Assembly (NCBI GenBank): GCA_964560135.1
Contig: CAZLKN010000003.1
Coordinates: 60,743-124,742, forward strand
Direction: 5' to 3'
Source of the DNA: CAZLKN01 sp964560135
GTDB taxonomy: Bacteria > Actinomycetota > JAICYB01
DNA length: 64,000 bases
Numbering within the stretch: position 1 is the stretch's first letter; each line of letters begins with the position of its first letter. Under the pieces are notes generated by a model. It saw only the letters and a program-made list of their open reading frames with translations. It was not told the DNA's origin and did no database searches. Positions 1 to 8,734 of the stretch are shown in pieces. The translations under genes were made by a program, and so were the position numbers.

Positions 1-153
1 CTGGGTCACGCCCGCGCCGGAAACCCGGGCCCGCAGGAGCGCCTCGTGGCACGCGGCGATCTCGGGGGGCACCTCGGTCCGGAGGGCTAGCGTCAGCCTC
101 TCGGCGATGGCGCGGTCCTCGGGCTCGATCTCGTGGTTCGTCTGGTTGTCCAT
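1..153 (-). CDS. Partial protein downstream of sigma factor (cut by window edge)
   Basis: An ATG at 153 on the minus strand opens a frame that runs off the left edge; about 51 residues are visible, beginning MDNQTNHEIEPEDRAIAE. It lies about 50 bp downstream of the ECF sigma gene on the same strand. Actinobacterial ECF sigma genes are often followed by an anti-sigma or a DUF5667-type secreted protein, so that position suggests a partner of the sigma factor. Too little is visible to recognise a domain; the visible part is acidic and soluble, with no membrane segment. Function is unassigned. Confidence 0.5.
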   Translation of the reverse strand, partial: MDNQTNHEIEPEDRAIAERLTLALRTEVPPEIAACHEALLRARVSGAGVTQ

Positions 154-202
154 CTGTAGGTTCGTCTCCTCAGCCACTAGAGCGCATGGGGGCCACGGGA
201 GG

Positions 203-811
203 TTACGCGCCGTTCCCACCGGTTTCGAGGCGGGTCTCCAGGGAGCGCAGCGCCCGATGCTGGAGCGCCTTCACGGCGCCGGGCGTCTTCCCGACGATCT
301 CCGCGACCTCTGCGATGGGCAGGTCGGCCACGAGCCGGAGCAGGAGGACCTCACGCTGTTCGGAGGAGAGATCCTCCATGATCTCGATGATGCGGTCGGT
401 CTCGACCCGGGACAGTGCCTCATGGGCCGGGTCGGCGGAGGACTCCGGCAGCCGGCCGGCCTCTTCGGCCGCCTCCACGGACTCGTGGCGCCGCCGCGAC
501 TCCTTGCGGACGTGGTCGATGAAGGAGTTGCGTGCGATGCGGAACACCCATGCCCGGAAGCCCGACGGCGACCCCTCGAAGCGGCCGGCGCCCTCGATCA
601 CCTGGAGGAACACGTCGGCGGTCAGGTCCTGGGACCAGGTGGGGTCGCGGGTCTGGTTCAGCAGGTAGCCGTAAACCGGTCCGGACAGCACCCGGTAGGC
701 GGTGATAACGGCGTCGGAGTCACCTCGGCGGACGCCGTCCACCACCTCCTGGGAAAGCTCCTGGCGATCGGGCGCGTGATCAGGCATCGTCGGCGGAGGG
801 AAGGCAACCAT
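203..811 (-). CDS. RNA polymerase ECF-type sigma-70 factor
   Basis: This is a 202-residue sigma factor of the extracytoplasmic-function type, which would direct core RNA polymerase to a dedicated promoter set. Region 2 is visible as the stretch around FRAWVFRIARNSFIDHVRK (about residues 85-105). Region 4 is a helix-turn-helix around LSSEQREVLLLRLVADLPIAE and GKTPGAVKALQHRALRSLE (about 150-195). There is no sigma region 1.1 or 3. The first ATG (811) is used here; an in-frame ATG at 787 is also possible and neither has a strong ribosome site. It is transcribed away from the coiled-coil gene at 842, with a short shared promoter region. The gene that follows on the same strand is truncated by the window edge and may be its regulator. 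Confidence 0.9.
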   Translation of the reverse strand: MVAFPPPTMPDHAPDRQELSQEVVDGVRRGDSDAVITAYRVLSGPVYGYLLNQTRDPTWSQDLTADVFLQVIEGAGRFEGSPSGFRAWVFRIARNSFIDHVRKESRRRHESVEAAEEAGRLPESSADPAHEALSRVETDRIIEIMEDLSSEQREVLLLRLVADLPIAEVAEIVGKTPGAVKALQHRALRSLETRLETGGNGA

Positions 812-841
812 CCTATACTGCGCTAGCCGTCCAAAGGATCT

Positions 842-2254
842 ATGACCGCAGACGAAGCACGTCCGGTGCCTGGGCTCGAAGACCTGCTCTCCTCCGCTGT
901 GGAGCGGCAGGTCTCAGAGCAGCGGGAGCTCCAACAGGTTCTCTCGGGGATCCGAGAGGCCGTCGACGCGCTCCGCTCGGAGGCGGCCACGCCGCGCGAA
1001 GCCGCGGACCCCGCGCTGCGGGAGCGGCTCGACGAGCTTCCCGGTGCGTTGTACCAGGGCGTCCGCGAGGCGCTGGCTCCGCAGTTCGCCGTCCCGCAGG
1101 CGCTCGAACGTACCCTGGCGGAGCTCCGCGACCGGCTGGCCGCTACACCTGCCGAGGCGGATGGCCTCGAGGCCGCAGCGGTCGAGGAGATCGGTGGCCT
1201 CGTGAGAACCGCGTCCCAGGACGTGCAGGCGCTGGCGCAGGCGATGCTCGACCTCAACGCCGGCCTGCGGGAGTGGGCCGGCGAGATCGAACAGCGTGTG
1301 GGGAGCCTCGGCCGCACGCTGGTGGAGGGGCTGCACGACCTGGCCGTCGCGCAGGAGGAGGCCCTGGGCTCCCTCGGTGGCGCGGTGACGAGCTCCACCG
1401 CCGAGCTCCGCAAGGACCTGCGCGGCGTCGTCCGCGACACCGCCCGCACGCTCGGCGACCGCCTCGACGGCGTGGACGAGCGGCTGGTGGAAGCCGGAGA
1501 CCTGTCCCGCTACCTCCGGGACCAGACCGAGGACCTCGACCGCGTGCTCTCCGGACTCGGAGAGGTCCCGCAACGGCTCGAGGGCGTCGTCGCGCAGGCG
1601 CTGCGCCGGGCGCTCACGATCCGCGCGGGCCTCGTCCGTGAGGCGGAGAAGACCCTGGAGCGGGTTCTGTCTCCCGTCGAGGAGAAGCTCGACCGGCTGG
1701 TGACCTCGCTCGAGACGGTGGCGGAGTCGATGGAGCCCGGTCGCTTCGACGAGGAGCTCCAGACGCTGTCGGGCGGCCACGACGACATCCGGCAGGACGT
1801 CGAGGAACGCATCGGCGGACTGGAGGAGGCGATCCTGGCCCGCCTCGAACGGCTCGAAGAGGACAGCGCCCGTCGTGACCGGGTGATCGCCGAGGCGCTC
1901 GACCGTGCCGCGGAGGGTCTGGAGCCCGGCGCCGCCGAGGCGATCGAGCCCGAGCCCCCGGCCAAACGCCCTCGCGGTTCCAGCCAGGGCAAAGGCAAGA
2001 CCCAGACCAAGGCCAAGAGCAAGAAGAAGGCGGCGCCGAGCAAGGGGAAGCGCTCGTCGGGGGCCAAGGCCGCGTCGTCGGCGAGCAAGAAGCGTTCATC
2101 CAAGAAGAAGGGGACGGCCGCGAAGCGCTCATCCCGGTCCAAGTCGACGAAGAGCTCGTCGGCCAAGGCCCAGGAGGACACGTCCGCCTCCGGCGGTAGC
2201 GGGCGCCGTAGCCGCAGGACGACCACCCGCACCCGCAACTTCATCCCCGTCTAA
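842..2254 (+). CDS. Long coiled-coil protein with histone H1-like basic tail
   Basis: This 470-residue protein has no enzyme motif. Residues 1 to about 355 are heptad-rich and acidic, full of Glu, Leu, Arg and Asp (for example EEKLDRLVTSLETVAESM), and should form long helices resembling apolipoprotein-like or phasin-like amphipathic repeats. Residues about 370-455 switch abruptly to a Lys/Ser/Ala-rich tail (KSKKKAAPSKGKRSSGAKAA and similar) that resembles eukaryotic histone H1 and the tails of actinobacterial HU/HupS proteins. A TATACT -10-like element lies at 814-819 and AAAGGAT precedes the ATG. It ends three bases before the GT2/DUF5719 gene, so the two are probably co-transcribed. A role in nucleoid or polyphosphate/granule organisation is only inference. 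Confidence 0.8.
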   Translation: MTADEARPVPGLEDLLSSAVERQVSEQRELQQVLSGIREAVDALRSEAATPREAADPALRERLDELPGALYQGVREALAPQFAVPQALERTLAELRDRLAATPAEADGLEAAAVEEIGGLVRTASQDVQALAQAMLDLNAGLREWAGEIEQRVGSLGRTLVEGLHDLAVAQEEALGSLGGAVTSSTAELRKDLRGVVRDTARTLGDRLDGVDERLVEAGDLSRYLRDQTEDLDRVLSGLGEVPQRLEGVVAQALRRALTIRAGLVREAEKTLERVLSPVEEKLDRLVTSLETVAESMEPGRFDEELQTLSGGHDDIRQDVEERIGGLEEAILARLERLEEDSARRDRVIAEALDRAAEGLEPGAAEAIEPEPPAKRPRGSSQGKGKTQTKAKSKKKAAPSKGKRSSGAKAASSASKKRSSKKKGTAAKRSSRSKSTKSSSAKAQEDTSASGGSGRRSRRTTTRTRNFIPV

Positions 2255-2257
2255 CCC

Positions 2258-5200
2258 ATGGCCGGACCGTCGATCCTGGCGATCCTCGTTGCGCACGGTT
2301 CCGCCACGCGACTGGGCGACGTGCTGGCCGCGCTGAAGGAGCAGTCCCGCCCCGTCCGCCTGGTCGTGGCGGCGCTGGGGGACGTGCGGCTTCCGGACAC
2401 CGGGCCCCCGGTCGACCGGGTGGTCGAGCTCCCCGCGGGAACCGCCTTCGGCCACGCCGTGAACCATGCGGTGGAGGCCGCCGGGGGAGACGAGCCCTAC
2501 CTGCTGATCGTCCAGGACGACGCGGCTCCCGCTCCCGATGTCGCGGAGCTGCTGCTCGAACGGGCGTCCGCCTCCTCGGACGTGGCCGCCGTCGGGGCCA
2601 AGCTGGTGTCGTGGGACGATCCCCAGCTCCTCCAGGAGGTCGGCGGCTCGATCGACCGGTTCGCCGTCCGGCGGACCGGGCTGGACGCCGAAGAGGTCGA
2701 CCACGGCCAGCACGACGGCACCGCCGACGTCTTGTTCTGCTCCGCCGCCTGCCTGCTCCTCCGGCGGGATGCCTTCCGCGAGGCGGGTGGCTTCGACCCT
2801 GCGATGTGGCCCCTGTACGAGGACGTGGACCTCGGCTGGCGGCTTCGCTCGGTCGGCGCCCGCGTGGTCGTGGAGCCACGTGCGCGCGTCCGGCACGCCG
2901 CCGCGATGTCGAGCGGGACCCGGCGGGCCGCGGGTCCCGAGTTCGGCACCGTCGCCCTGCGCGTCCACGCCGAGCGGGGGCGCCTGCGCTTCATGTTGAA
3001 GAACTACCGTCCGTTGTCGCTGGCGTTGATCGTCCCCCAGTACCTGCTGGTGGCGCTGGGCACGGTCGTCTTCGGTCTCGCGCGGCGGGAGTTCTGGCGG
3101 ATCCGGGTGCTGCTCACGGCGTGGCTGCGGATCGCCCGCGACCTCCCGGCGGTGCTCGACGCGCGGCGCAGCCTCCCCGAGGGTTCGGTGGACGACCGGG
3201 AGCTCCTCCAGCTCGCGTCGCGGCGGGCCCTTGCCGAGCGGCGCTACGAGCGCGTGGCGACGGTCGCCGGCGTCATGGAGAGCTTCGAGCGGCTGGAGGA
3301 GCGGATCCGCGTTTCCCTGCGCGATCCGGTCGTGTGGACGGGGATCCTCGCACTCGTGGTGCTCGTGCTCGCCCTGCGGTCCTTCATCTTCGCCGGCACC
3401 TTCACCCTCGGTGAGCTCCGGCCGTTCCCCCGGCTGGGTGGGGCGTTGTCGGCGTACCTTGCACGGCTGCGGCCCGAGGGATTCGACCTCGCGACGCCTG
3501 CCGGTCCGGGACTCGTGGTCCTCGGAGCGCTGCGGTCGCTGGTCGGCGGCAGTGCGGCACTGGCACAGAAGCTCGTCCTGCTGCTGCCGCTGATCGCGGC
3601 GGGCTTCGGGGCCGTCCGGCTCGGCTGGGTGCTGGGGATCGGCGGCCGTGGACGGCGGTGGGTGGCGCTGTTGGGGATGGTGAACCCCGTCACCCTCGTG
3701 CTTCTCCGCGAGGGGGCTGTCGGGGGCCTCGTGATCTGGTCGGCGTCGATGTGGGCGGCGGCCTCATTGCTCGTCCCGCCCCCGGAAGACGAGGACGGAC
3801 GGGAGCGGTGGCGGCGGCGGTCGCGCTGGGCGCTCGGATGGGGACTCGTCGGAGCGCTCCACCCGCCGGGGGTGGTGTGGCTGGCCGTGCTGGGACTCGC
3901 CGCCACGGTGGCGCGGACCGGTGACGGTGGAACGCGCCACCGGCTGCGCCTGATCGGCATCGGTTTCGGCGGCGCGGTGGCGCTTTCGTTGCCGTGGTCG
4001 CTGACCTGGTTCACGCTGCGGTCGCCGCTGATCGGACGGGCCCCCGGGACGGTGGTCGCCGACCCGGGCGGCTTCGCCGGGGCGGTGCTCGGCGGCGGGT
4101 GGCCGTGGGCGCTGTGGACGGGTATCGCGCTCGCCGCCGTGTACCTCGTGGGCCTCACGCGCACCACCGTGGCGCTGATCGGACTCGCGGGGTTCGTCTG
4201 GCTCGGCGGGACGGTGGGCTTCGTGCCCCGCAGCAGCGCCCTGGCCGCAGCGGGCTGGTGCACGCTCGCACTGCTGGCCTTCGTGACCCGCAGGGTCTCC
4301 GATGAGCTCCCCACCTACGCCCTGGGGGCCAGGCACGCGGCGGTGATCGGCACAGCCGTGGTCGTGGGCGTCGCCTGGGCCGGAGGAGCGCTCGCCGGGG
4401 TGCAGGCCGGTGCACCCGCCCGGACCGTGCCTGTGGTGTTGGCCGAACAGCAGGCCACCGGCCGGGTGCTCTGGGTCGCCGAGGCGGGACCGGGGTTGTC
4501 CACCTGGGCCACCGACGGCTTCACCGAGGAGCTGACGGCGTTCCCGACCGGCGACGGTCCGGAAGCCCGGCTGGTCGCCCAAGCGTTGCGGGCGGCGCGG
4601 GAGGCCAGGACCCACCGGCTCGGGGGCATCCTGGCGCTCACCAACGTCTCCCACGTGGTCGCCCTGGACCGCACGGCGAACCGCGGTCTCGAGGGGCAGG
4701 CGGACCTGTCGCCACAGGAGGAGCAGGCCGGGGCGGTCGTCTACCGCAACGACGCCTGGGCCGGACCCGCGATCCTGATGGCGGATGAACCCAGCGACCC
4801 GCTGAGCCCCCAGGGTCTCGCGGACGTCGTCCGCGAGATGGGCGGCATCGAGGCCTCGGTGTCCGACGACCGGCTCGCCGTCACCGTGCCGGAGGACGCC
4901 GTCGGCGTCGTGTATCTCGCCGTGGGGGCACGGTCGGGCTGGAGCGTCGGGGCCGTGGACGGGACCCCGGCCGCCGCGGGCGTGTGGGTCCCCGCCGGCC
5001 GGCTCGAGGGCCGCACGGTCGCGTCGCCGCCGCTCGGCTGGACGCGCCTCCTGTACCCCGTGCAGGCCATGCTGCTGCTGACACTGGTGGTGCTGTGGCT
5101 CGGGGCTGTGTACCTGACGGGTCCCGAGGCCGTCCGGCGGCGGCACGGAGCCGCCCTCGACCTGCGTCCGCCCGGCCTGCCCAGGCCGGCGCTCGTGCTC

Positions 5201-6433
5201 CCGGCGCTCGGCCTCGTCGCAGCCGCATGGGTGGGGTGGGGGGCGCCGGTGGCCCGCGCGGCCGAACCCTTCCTGTCGGCGGCGTGGTACTGCCCACCCG
5301 CCGGCGAGAACTTCCAGCAACGGATCGCCGTCGCCAATCCCGGCCGGAGCCGCGTGCCGTACGCGATCCGCACCCACTTGGCGGCGGCGCCGACGGAGTC
5401 CGGCGTCCTGTCCGGCCGGGGGCGCGCCACCTTCGAGGCCGATCCGGAGGAGGGGACCGTCGTGGAGACCTACGGTCGTCGCGTCGTCGTCGCCTCCGAG
5501 GTGACCCGTGGCGACAACACGGATGCCTCGCTGTGCGCCCAAGCCGCATCCGCCACCAACCTGTTCCCCGAGGGCGGACGCTTCGCGCTCCGTGCCGTCC
5601 CCCGTCTGTTCGAGGCGTACGTGCTCTACAACCCGTACCCGGACCTCGCCCGTGCCGCGGTGCGCTTCATCTCGCCCGACGAGACGATCGCTCCTCCGGC
5701 GCTCGCGGACCTCCGCATCGAGCCCGGCGGCTACCGCGTGATCACCCCGGAGGCGGAGTTCGAGCCGATGCTCGATCTCTCCGCCGAGGTCACCGTCTGG
5801 CAGGGTCGGGCGATCGTCGCCCGGCGGCTGCGAACCGAGGAGGATCTGTCGTGGTCGATGCCCACCGAGCCGGTCAGTGCAGGGGTCCTTCCGCGTGCCG
5901 CCACCCGGGGTGCCACGACGATGCTCATGGCCGTGAACCCCGGAGACCGCCCGGTGCAGATCTCGCTGCTCATGCTGGGCGAGGAGGGGACCCTTCCCAG
6001 GCAGACCTTCGAGGTCGACGCTCGCAGCAGGGTGTCCTTCGATCTGGGGGACGTGGCGCCCGACCTGCCCGGCATGATCGCGCGGGTGACCGCAGCGCGG
6101 CCCCTGGCGATCGAGAGTCTCGTCGTCCCCGATGACCGGGCCGCCGTCTCGGTGATGCCTCCGCTGCGCCCGGCCTCGAGATGGGCGCTGCCGATCGGAG
6201 AGGACCGCGCGCTGCTCGTCGCCAACCCCGGCAACACGGCCGTCCGCGTCGAGATCGAGCGACTCGGGCCCGGCGGCGCCATCCGGCCGATGACCGTCGG
6301 CCCCGGACAGATGGAGGCCGTGGCGCTGCAGGGCAGCCAGCCGTTCGGGCTCCTGCTGCGGGTGCGGGGCGGGGCCGTGACCGCCGCGGTGGTCGGGCCC
6401 AAGGGCACCGTCCCGGGCCTCCCGCTCGACTGA
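2258..6433 (+). CDS. GT2 glycosyltransferase / membrane / DUF5719 fusion protein
   Basis: This is a 1391-residue multi-domain envelope protein. Residues 1-250 are a family 2 glycosyltransferase: an N-terminal Rossmann-like start (SILAILVAHGSATRLGDVLA), a DDAA metal-binding type motif and the acceptor loop LYEDVDLGWRLR near residue 187. From about 360 to 700 there are many hydrophobic segments. An extracytoplasmic part (about 715-930) follows, then two more membrane spans, and from about 1000 to the end a domain matching DUF5719, beginning AAEPFLSAAWYCPPAGENFQ. The same architecture is conserved in actinobacteria near whiB, DUF3499 and manB, which is the neighbourhood here apart from the inserted island. 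The donor and acceptor are unknown; cell-wall polysaccharide or glycolipid assembly is likely. Confidence 0.85.
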   Translation: MAGPSILAILVAHGSATRLGDVLAALKEQSRPVRLVVAALGDVRLPDTGPPVDRVVELPAGTAFGHAVNHAVEAAGGDEPYLLIVQDDAAPAPDVAELLLERASASSDVAAVGAKLVSWDDPQLLQEVGGSIDRFAVRRTGLDAEEVDHGQHDGTADVLFCSAACLLLRRDAFREAGGFDPAMWPLYEDVDLGWRLRSVGARVVVEPRARVRHAAAMSSGTRRAAGPEFGTVALRVHAERGRLRFMLKNYRPLSLALIVPQYLLVALGTVVFGLARREFWRIRVLLTAWLRIARDLPAVLDARRSLPEGSVDDRELLQLASRRALAERRYERVATVAGVMESFERLEERIRVSLRDPVVWTGILALVVLVLALRSFIFAGTFTLGELRPFPRLGGALSAYLARLRPEGFDLATPAGPGLVVLGALRSLVGGSAALAQKLVLLLPLIAAGFGAVRLGWVLGIGGRGRRWVALLGMVNPVTLVLLREGAVGGLVIWSASMWAAASLLVPPPEDEDGRERWRRRSRWALGWGLVGALHPPGVVWLAVLGLAATVARTGDGGTRHRLRLIGIGFGGAVALSLPWSLTWFTLRSPLIGRAPGTVVADPGGFAGAVLGGGWPWALWTGIALAAVYLVGLTRTTVALIGLAGFVWLGGTVGFVPRSSALAAAGWCTLALLAFVTRRVSDELPTYALGARHAAVIGTAVVVGVAWAGGALAGVQAGAPARTVPVVLAEQQATGRVLWVAEAGPGLSTWATDGFTEELTAFPTGDGPEARLVAQALRAAREARTHRLGGILALTNVSHVVALDRTANRGLEGQADLSPQEEQAGAVVYRNDAWAGPAILMADEPSDPLSPQGLADVVREMGGIEASVSDDRLAVTVPEDAVGVVYLAVGARSGWSVGAVDGTPAAAGVWVPAGRLEGRTVASPPLGWTRLLYPVQAMLLLTLVVLWLGAVYLTGPEAVRRRHGAALDLRPPGLPRPALVLPALGLVAAAWVGWGAPVARAAEPFLSAAWYCPPAGENFQQRIAVANPGRSRVPYAIRTHLAAAPTESGVLSGRGRATFEADPEEGTVVETYGRRVVVASEVTRGDNTDASLCAQAASATNLFPEGGRFALRAVPRLFEAYVLYNPYPDLARAAVRFISPDETIAPPALADLRIEPGGYRVITPEAEFEPMLDLSAEVTVWQGRAIVARRLRTEEDLSWSMPTEPVSAGVLPRAATRGATTMLMAVNPGDRPVQISLLMLGEEGTLPRQTFEVDARSRVSFDLGDVAPDLPGMIARVTAARPLAIESLVVPDDRAAVSVMPPLRPASRWALPIGEDRALLVANPGNTAVRVEIERLGPGGAIRPMTVGPGQMEAVALQGSQPFGLLLRVRGGAVTAAVVGPKGTVPGLPLD

Positions 6434-6473
6434 ACGGATCACCCACGTGCGGGCGACCGTCCGGCATCGGAGT

Positions 6474-6483
6474 GGGTCAGTTT
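6474..6483 (+). repeat. Left 10-bp inverted repeat of the island (GGGTCAGTTT)
   Basis: GGGTCAGTTT here is matched by its exact reverse complement AAACTGACCC at 11216-11225. The pair brackets all the low-GC genes and transposase remnants. This copy overlaps the stop codon of the IS1-like pseudogene. It may be a transposon end, or two ends of related insertion sequences; no flanking target duplication was identified. Confidence 0.4.
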
Positions 6484-7379
6484 GCCTGCACTCCCGCAGC
6501 CGGAGCCTCGGGCTCCTCCTCGGCGGGCTTGGGTTGAGGGTGCTCTTTCGCCTCTAGAAGCTCCACGATCCCCCTGATCGTCCAGGCATGGTCGGCTACA
6601 CCAGCCGCCACGGCGGGGGTCGTGCCGAGCGTTTGGTGGATCCTGACGAAGTTGTAGTGCATGAAGTGCAGGCTCACCGCGTGTGTCAGGTTCTCGATCC
6701 TCTTCGAGAAGGCACTGGTCAGGCGGGTGAACAGCCGCATCCCCATCCGCATGATGAGGTTCTGCCACTCGACGTAGCTCGTGTTTATATGGGCAGGGTC
6801 GGGGTCACCGAAGATCGGAATCTCCTGAACTCCAGTGCAGCGGGACGGTGAGTACCGCCGTTGTTCTTCATTGGACGGGCTCCCGTAAAGCTTGACGAGC
6901 ATGGCGTAGTCCACGTCGTTTCCCGAACATGCCCTCGACGGCGGTGAGGTAGGGCCGGTGCCCATCGGTGTCAACTGGACCCGGTGGGCCAACCGTTGAC
7001 ACAACGCCATGATGAAGGCAACGGCGTCAGTGGTATGACGCTCTCCGATCAGCCAGGCGGGGACGAGCTTGGTGTCAGCGTCGAGGGCCGTCCAGGTTCA
7101 TGCGGCCCTGTATCCGAAGGTGCCCTTGTGCTGCTCGGGGACGTTCTTCTGCTTCGCGTAGGAGAATGACCAAGCCTCGTCGCACTGGAGGCACTCGCAG
7201 GTGAGCCCCCCGGAGCCGTTCGATCCTGGTAGCCGTCGCAGACGGATCCAAGGTCGGCCAGGAGCTCGACGACGGTGTTATTTGCCACGCCGGTCACGTG
7301 GACGGCTGGCCGGATGCTCATGCCCTCGACAAGACATCCACGACCCTTGTGCCCGACGCTCCCCTCTGAGGCGATTCAT
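6477..7379 (-). pseudogene. IS1-family-like transposase, decayed by frameshifts and a stop
   Basis: Reading the minus strand in three frames restores an IS1-type DDE transposase. An ATG at 7379 gives MNRLRGERRAQ. After a shift, VEGMSIRPAVHVTGVANNTV gives the helix-turn-helix. ECLQCDEAWSFSYAKQKNV leads into an in-frame TGA near 7097. After it comes TALDADTKLVPAWLIGERHT, then another shift around DGHRPYLTAVEGMFG, and finally an intact C-terminus with YVEWQNLIMRMGMRLFTRLT and HFMHYNFVRIHQTL. At least three frameshifts and one nonsense codon make it non-functional. About 900 bp is full length for the family. The open frame at 6477-7010 is only the C-terminal half. It marks the left edge of the foreign island. 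Confidence 0.8.
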
Positions 7380-7403
7380 ACTGAACATTACGCTCGTGGC
7401 GAC

Positions 7404-7420
7404 AGCGACTTCCAGTCGCT
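7404..7420. repeat. Perfect inverted repeat AGCGACT-TCC-AGTCGCT
   Basis: Seven-base arms around a three-base centre, placed between the start of the decayed IS1-like transposase and the ATPase promoter region. It could be part of the outer end of the insertion sequence (the sequence beside it reads GGGTAGCGACTGG on the minus strand) or an operator for the ATPase gene. The two cannot be separated from one copy. Confidence 0.4.
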
Positions 7421-7442
7421 ACCCTAAATTTAGCTGTTCTGC

Positions 7443-7478
7443 TATACTCTACTCCGTTCGAAGGAGATTTAGTGGGAG
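7443..7478 (+). promoter_or_regulatory. Promoter and ribosome site of the AAA ATPase gene
   Basis: A TATACT hexamer at 7443-7448 is the best -10 candidate; no good -35 is visible. GGAGG at 7474-7478 sits nine bases before the ATG at 7488 and supports that start over the GTG at 7485. Confidence 0.45.
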
Positions 7479-7487
7479 GCCTAAGTG

Positions 7488-8726
7488 ATGGCGGAAGTCA
7501 AGTTCAAGAACCCGTATCGGCCGGGCGCGGGACACATGCCGCCCTACCTCGCTGGACGCGAGGAGGAGTTCAAGGAGTTCGCCCGCCTGCTAGAGCAGGA
7601 CACGATCCTCGAGAACATGGTGCTCACCGGCCTGCGAGGCGTTGGGAAGACGGTACTGCTTGAGCGCTTCAAGCCGCTCGCCATGGAGTCAGGTTGGCTG
7701 TGGGTGGGAGCCGACCTGTCTGAGTCGGCAAGCATCAGTGAGGAGGCTATCGCCACGCGGCTTCTCGCGGATCTAGCGGTCGCCACGTCGGGATTCGAGA
7801 CCGACATAGACGTTGAGGAGAGATCGCCGGGCTTTTCAGCAACCCCAACCAGGACATCAAAGATGTCCCTATCCCATGGCGTGCTGGAAGCGGTCTACAG
7901 CCAAACTCCGGGCTTGGTCCTCGACAAGCTAAAGGCCGTACTTGAGTTCGTATTCAACGTTGTTGATCGACACGGTCGTAAGCGAATAATCTTCGCCTAC
8001 GATGAAGCACAAAACCTCTCCGACCACGCACATAAAGACGAATTTCCCTTGTCCCTTCTTCTCGACGTATTCCAGTCATTACAGCGGAAGAATATCCCCT
8101 TCATGCTGATCCTAACCGGCCTTCCCACGCTATTCCCGAAGCTTGTGGAGGCGCGCACGTTCTCCGAGCGCATGTTCAGGGTCGTTATGCTGGGCCGGCT
8201 CGACCGCAAGGGCAGTGAGGATGCCATCCTCAAACCAATTGAGACTGCGAACTGCCCCGTGCGCTTTGATGAACAGTCTGTCGGGGTGGTGTGTGACCAG
8301 TCGGGTGGCTATCCCTACTTCATCCAGTTCATCTGTCGTGAAGTTTTTGACGTGTTCATCCAACAAACGTCAGAGAACGAAGCGGCCAGTGTCCCCGTCG
8401 ATGCGATTCAGCAGAAGTTGGATACAGACTTCTTCTCCGGCCGCTGGGGCAAGGCTACCGACCGGCAACGCCACCTTCTTTGGGTAATAGCGACACTCGG
8501 AAAAGACGACGAGGAGTTCACCATCCAGCAGATCGTCGCACAGAGCAAGCACTTGCCTGGAAAGAGCTTCTCCTCAAGTCACGTCAACCAGATGCTGGCC
8601 AGCCTCAGCGATCAGGGGCTAATCTATAAGAACAGGTTCGGTAAGTACTCGTTTGCTGTCCCTCTGCTCGCTGGGTTCATTCAGAGGACCTACGAGCGGT
8701 CCATCGAGAGCGTGCAGCCTTCCTAG
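7488..8726 (+). CDS. AAA/ORC-like ATP-binding protein (AAA_16 type)
   Basis: This is a 412-residue soluble ATPase. The N-terminus NPYRPGAGHMPPYLAGRE is the signature of a widespread stand-alone ATP-binding family. Walker A is GLRGVGKT (48-55), Walker B is IIFAYDEAQ (167-175) and a sensor-like LILTGLP lies at 207-213. The region after about residue 320 looks like a C-terminal winged helix (TIQQIVAQSKHLPG, NQMLASLSDQGLIYK). Such proteins resemble Cdc6/Orc and STAND switches; the cellular role of this family is not established. The GC content is visibly lower than in the core genes and it sits between two broken transposases, so it was acquired. It may act with the methyltransferase-nuclease encoded on the opposite strand, but no gene pair of that kind is known to me. 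Confidence 0.8.
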   Translation: MAEVKFKNPYRPGAGHMPPYLAGREEEFKEFARLLEQDTILENMVLTGLRGVGKTVLLERFKPLAMESGWLWVGADLSESASISEEAIATRLLADLAVATSGFETDIDVEERSPGFSATPTRTSKMSLSHGVLEAVYSQTPGLVLDKLKAVLEFVFNVVDRHGRKRIIFAYDEAQNLSDHAHKDEFPLSLLLDVFQSLQRKNIPFMLILTGLPTLFPKLVEARTFSERMFRVVMLGRLDRKGSEDAILKPIETANCPVRFDEQSVGVVCDQSGGYPYFIQFICREVFDVFIQQTSENEAASVPVDAIQQKLDTDFFSGRWGKATDRQRHLLWVIATLGKDDEEFTIQQIVAQSKHLPGKSFSSSHVNQMLASLSDQGLIYKNRFGKYSFAVPLLAGFIQRTYERSIESVQPS

Positions 8727-8734
8727 CTATCTCG

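Noticed and set aside
3764..6442. Open minus-strand frame of about 890 codons opposite the GT2/DUF5719 gene
   Set aside because: The plus strand carries recognisable GT2 and DUF5719 domains, and the reverse product is Arg/Gly/His-rich without features.
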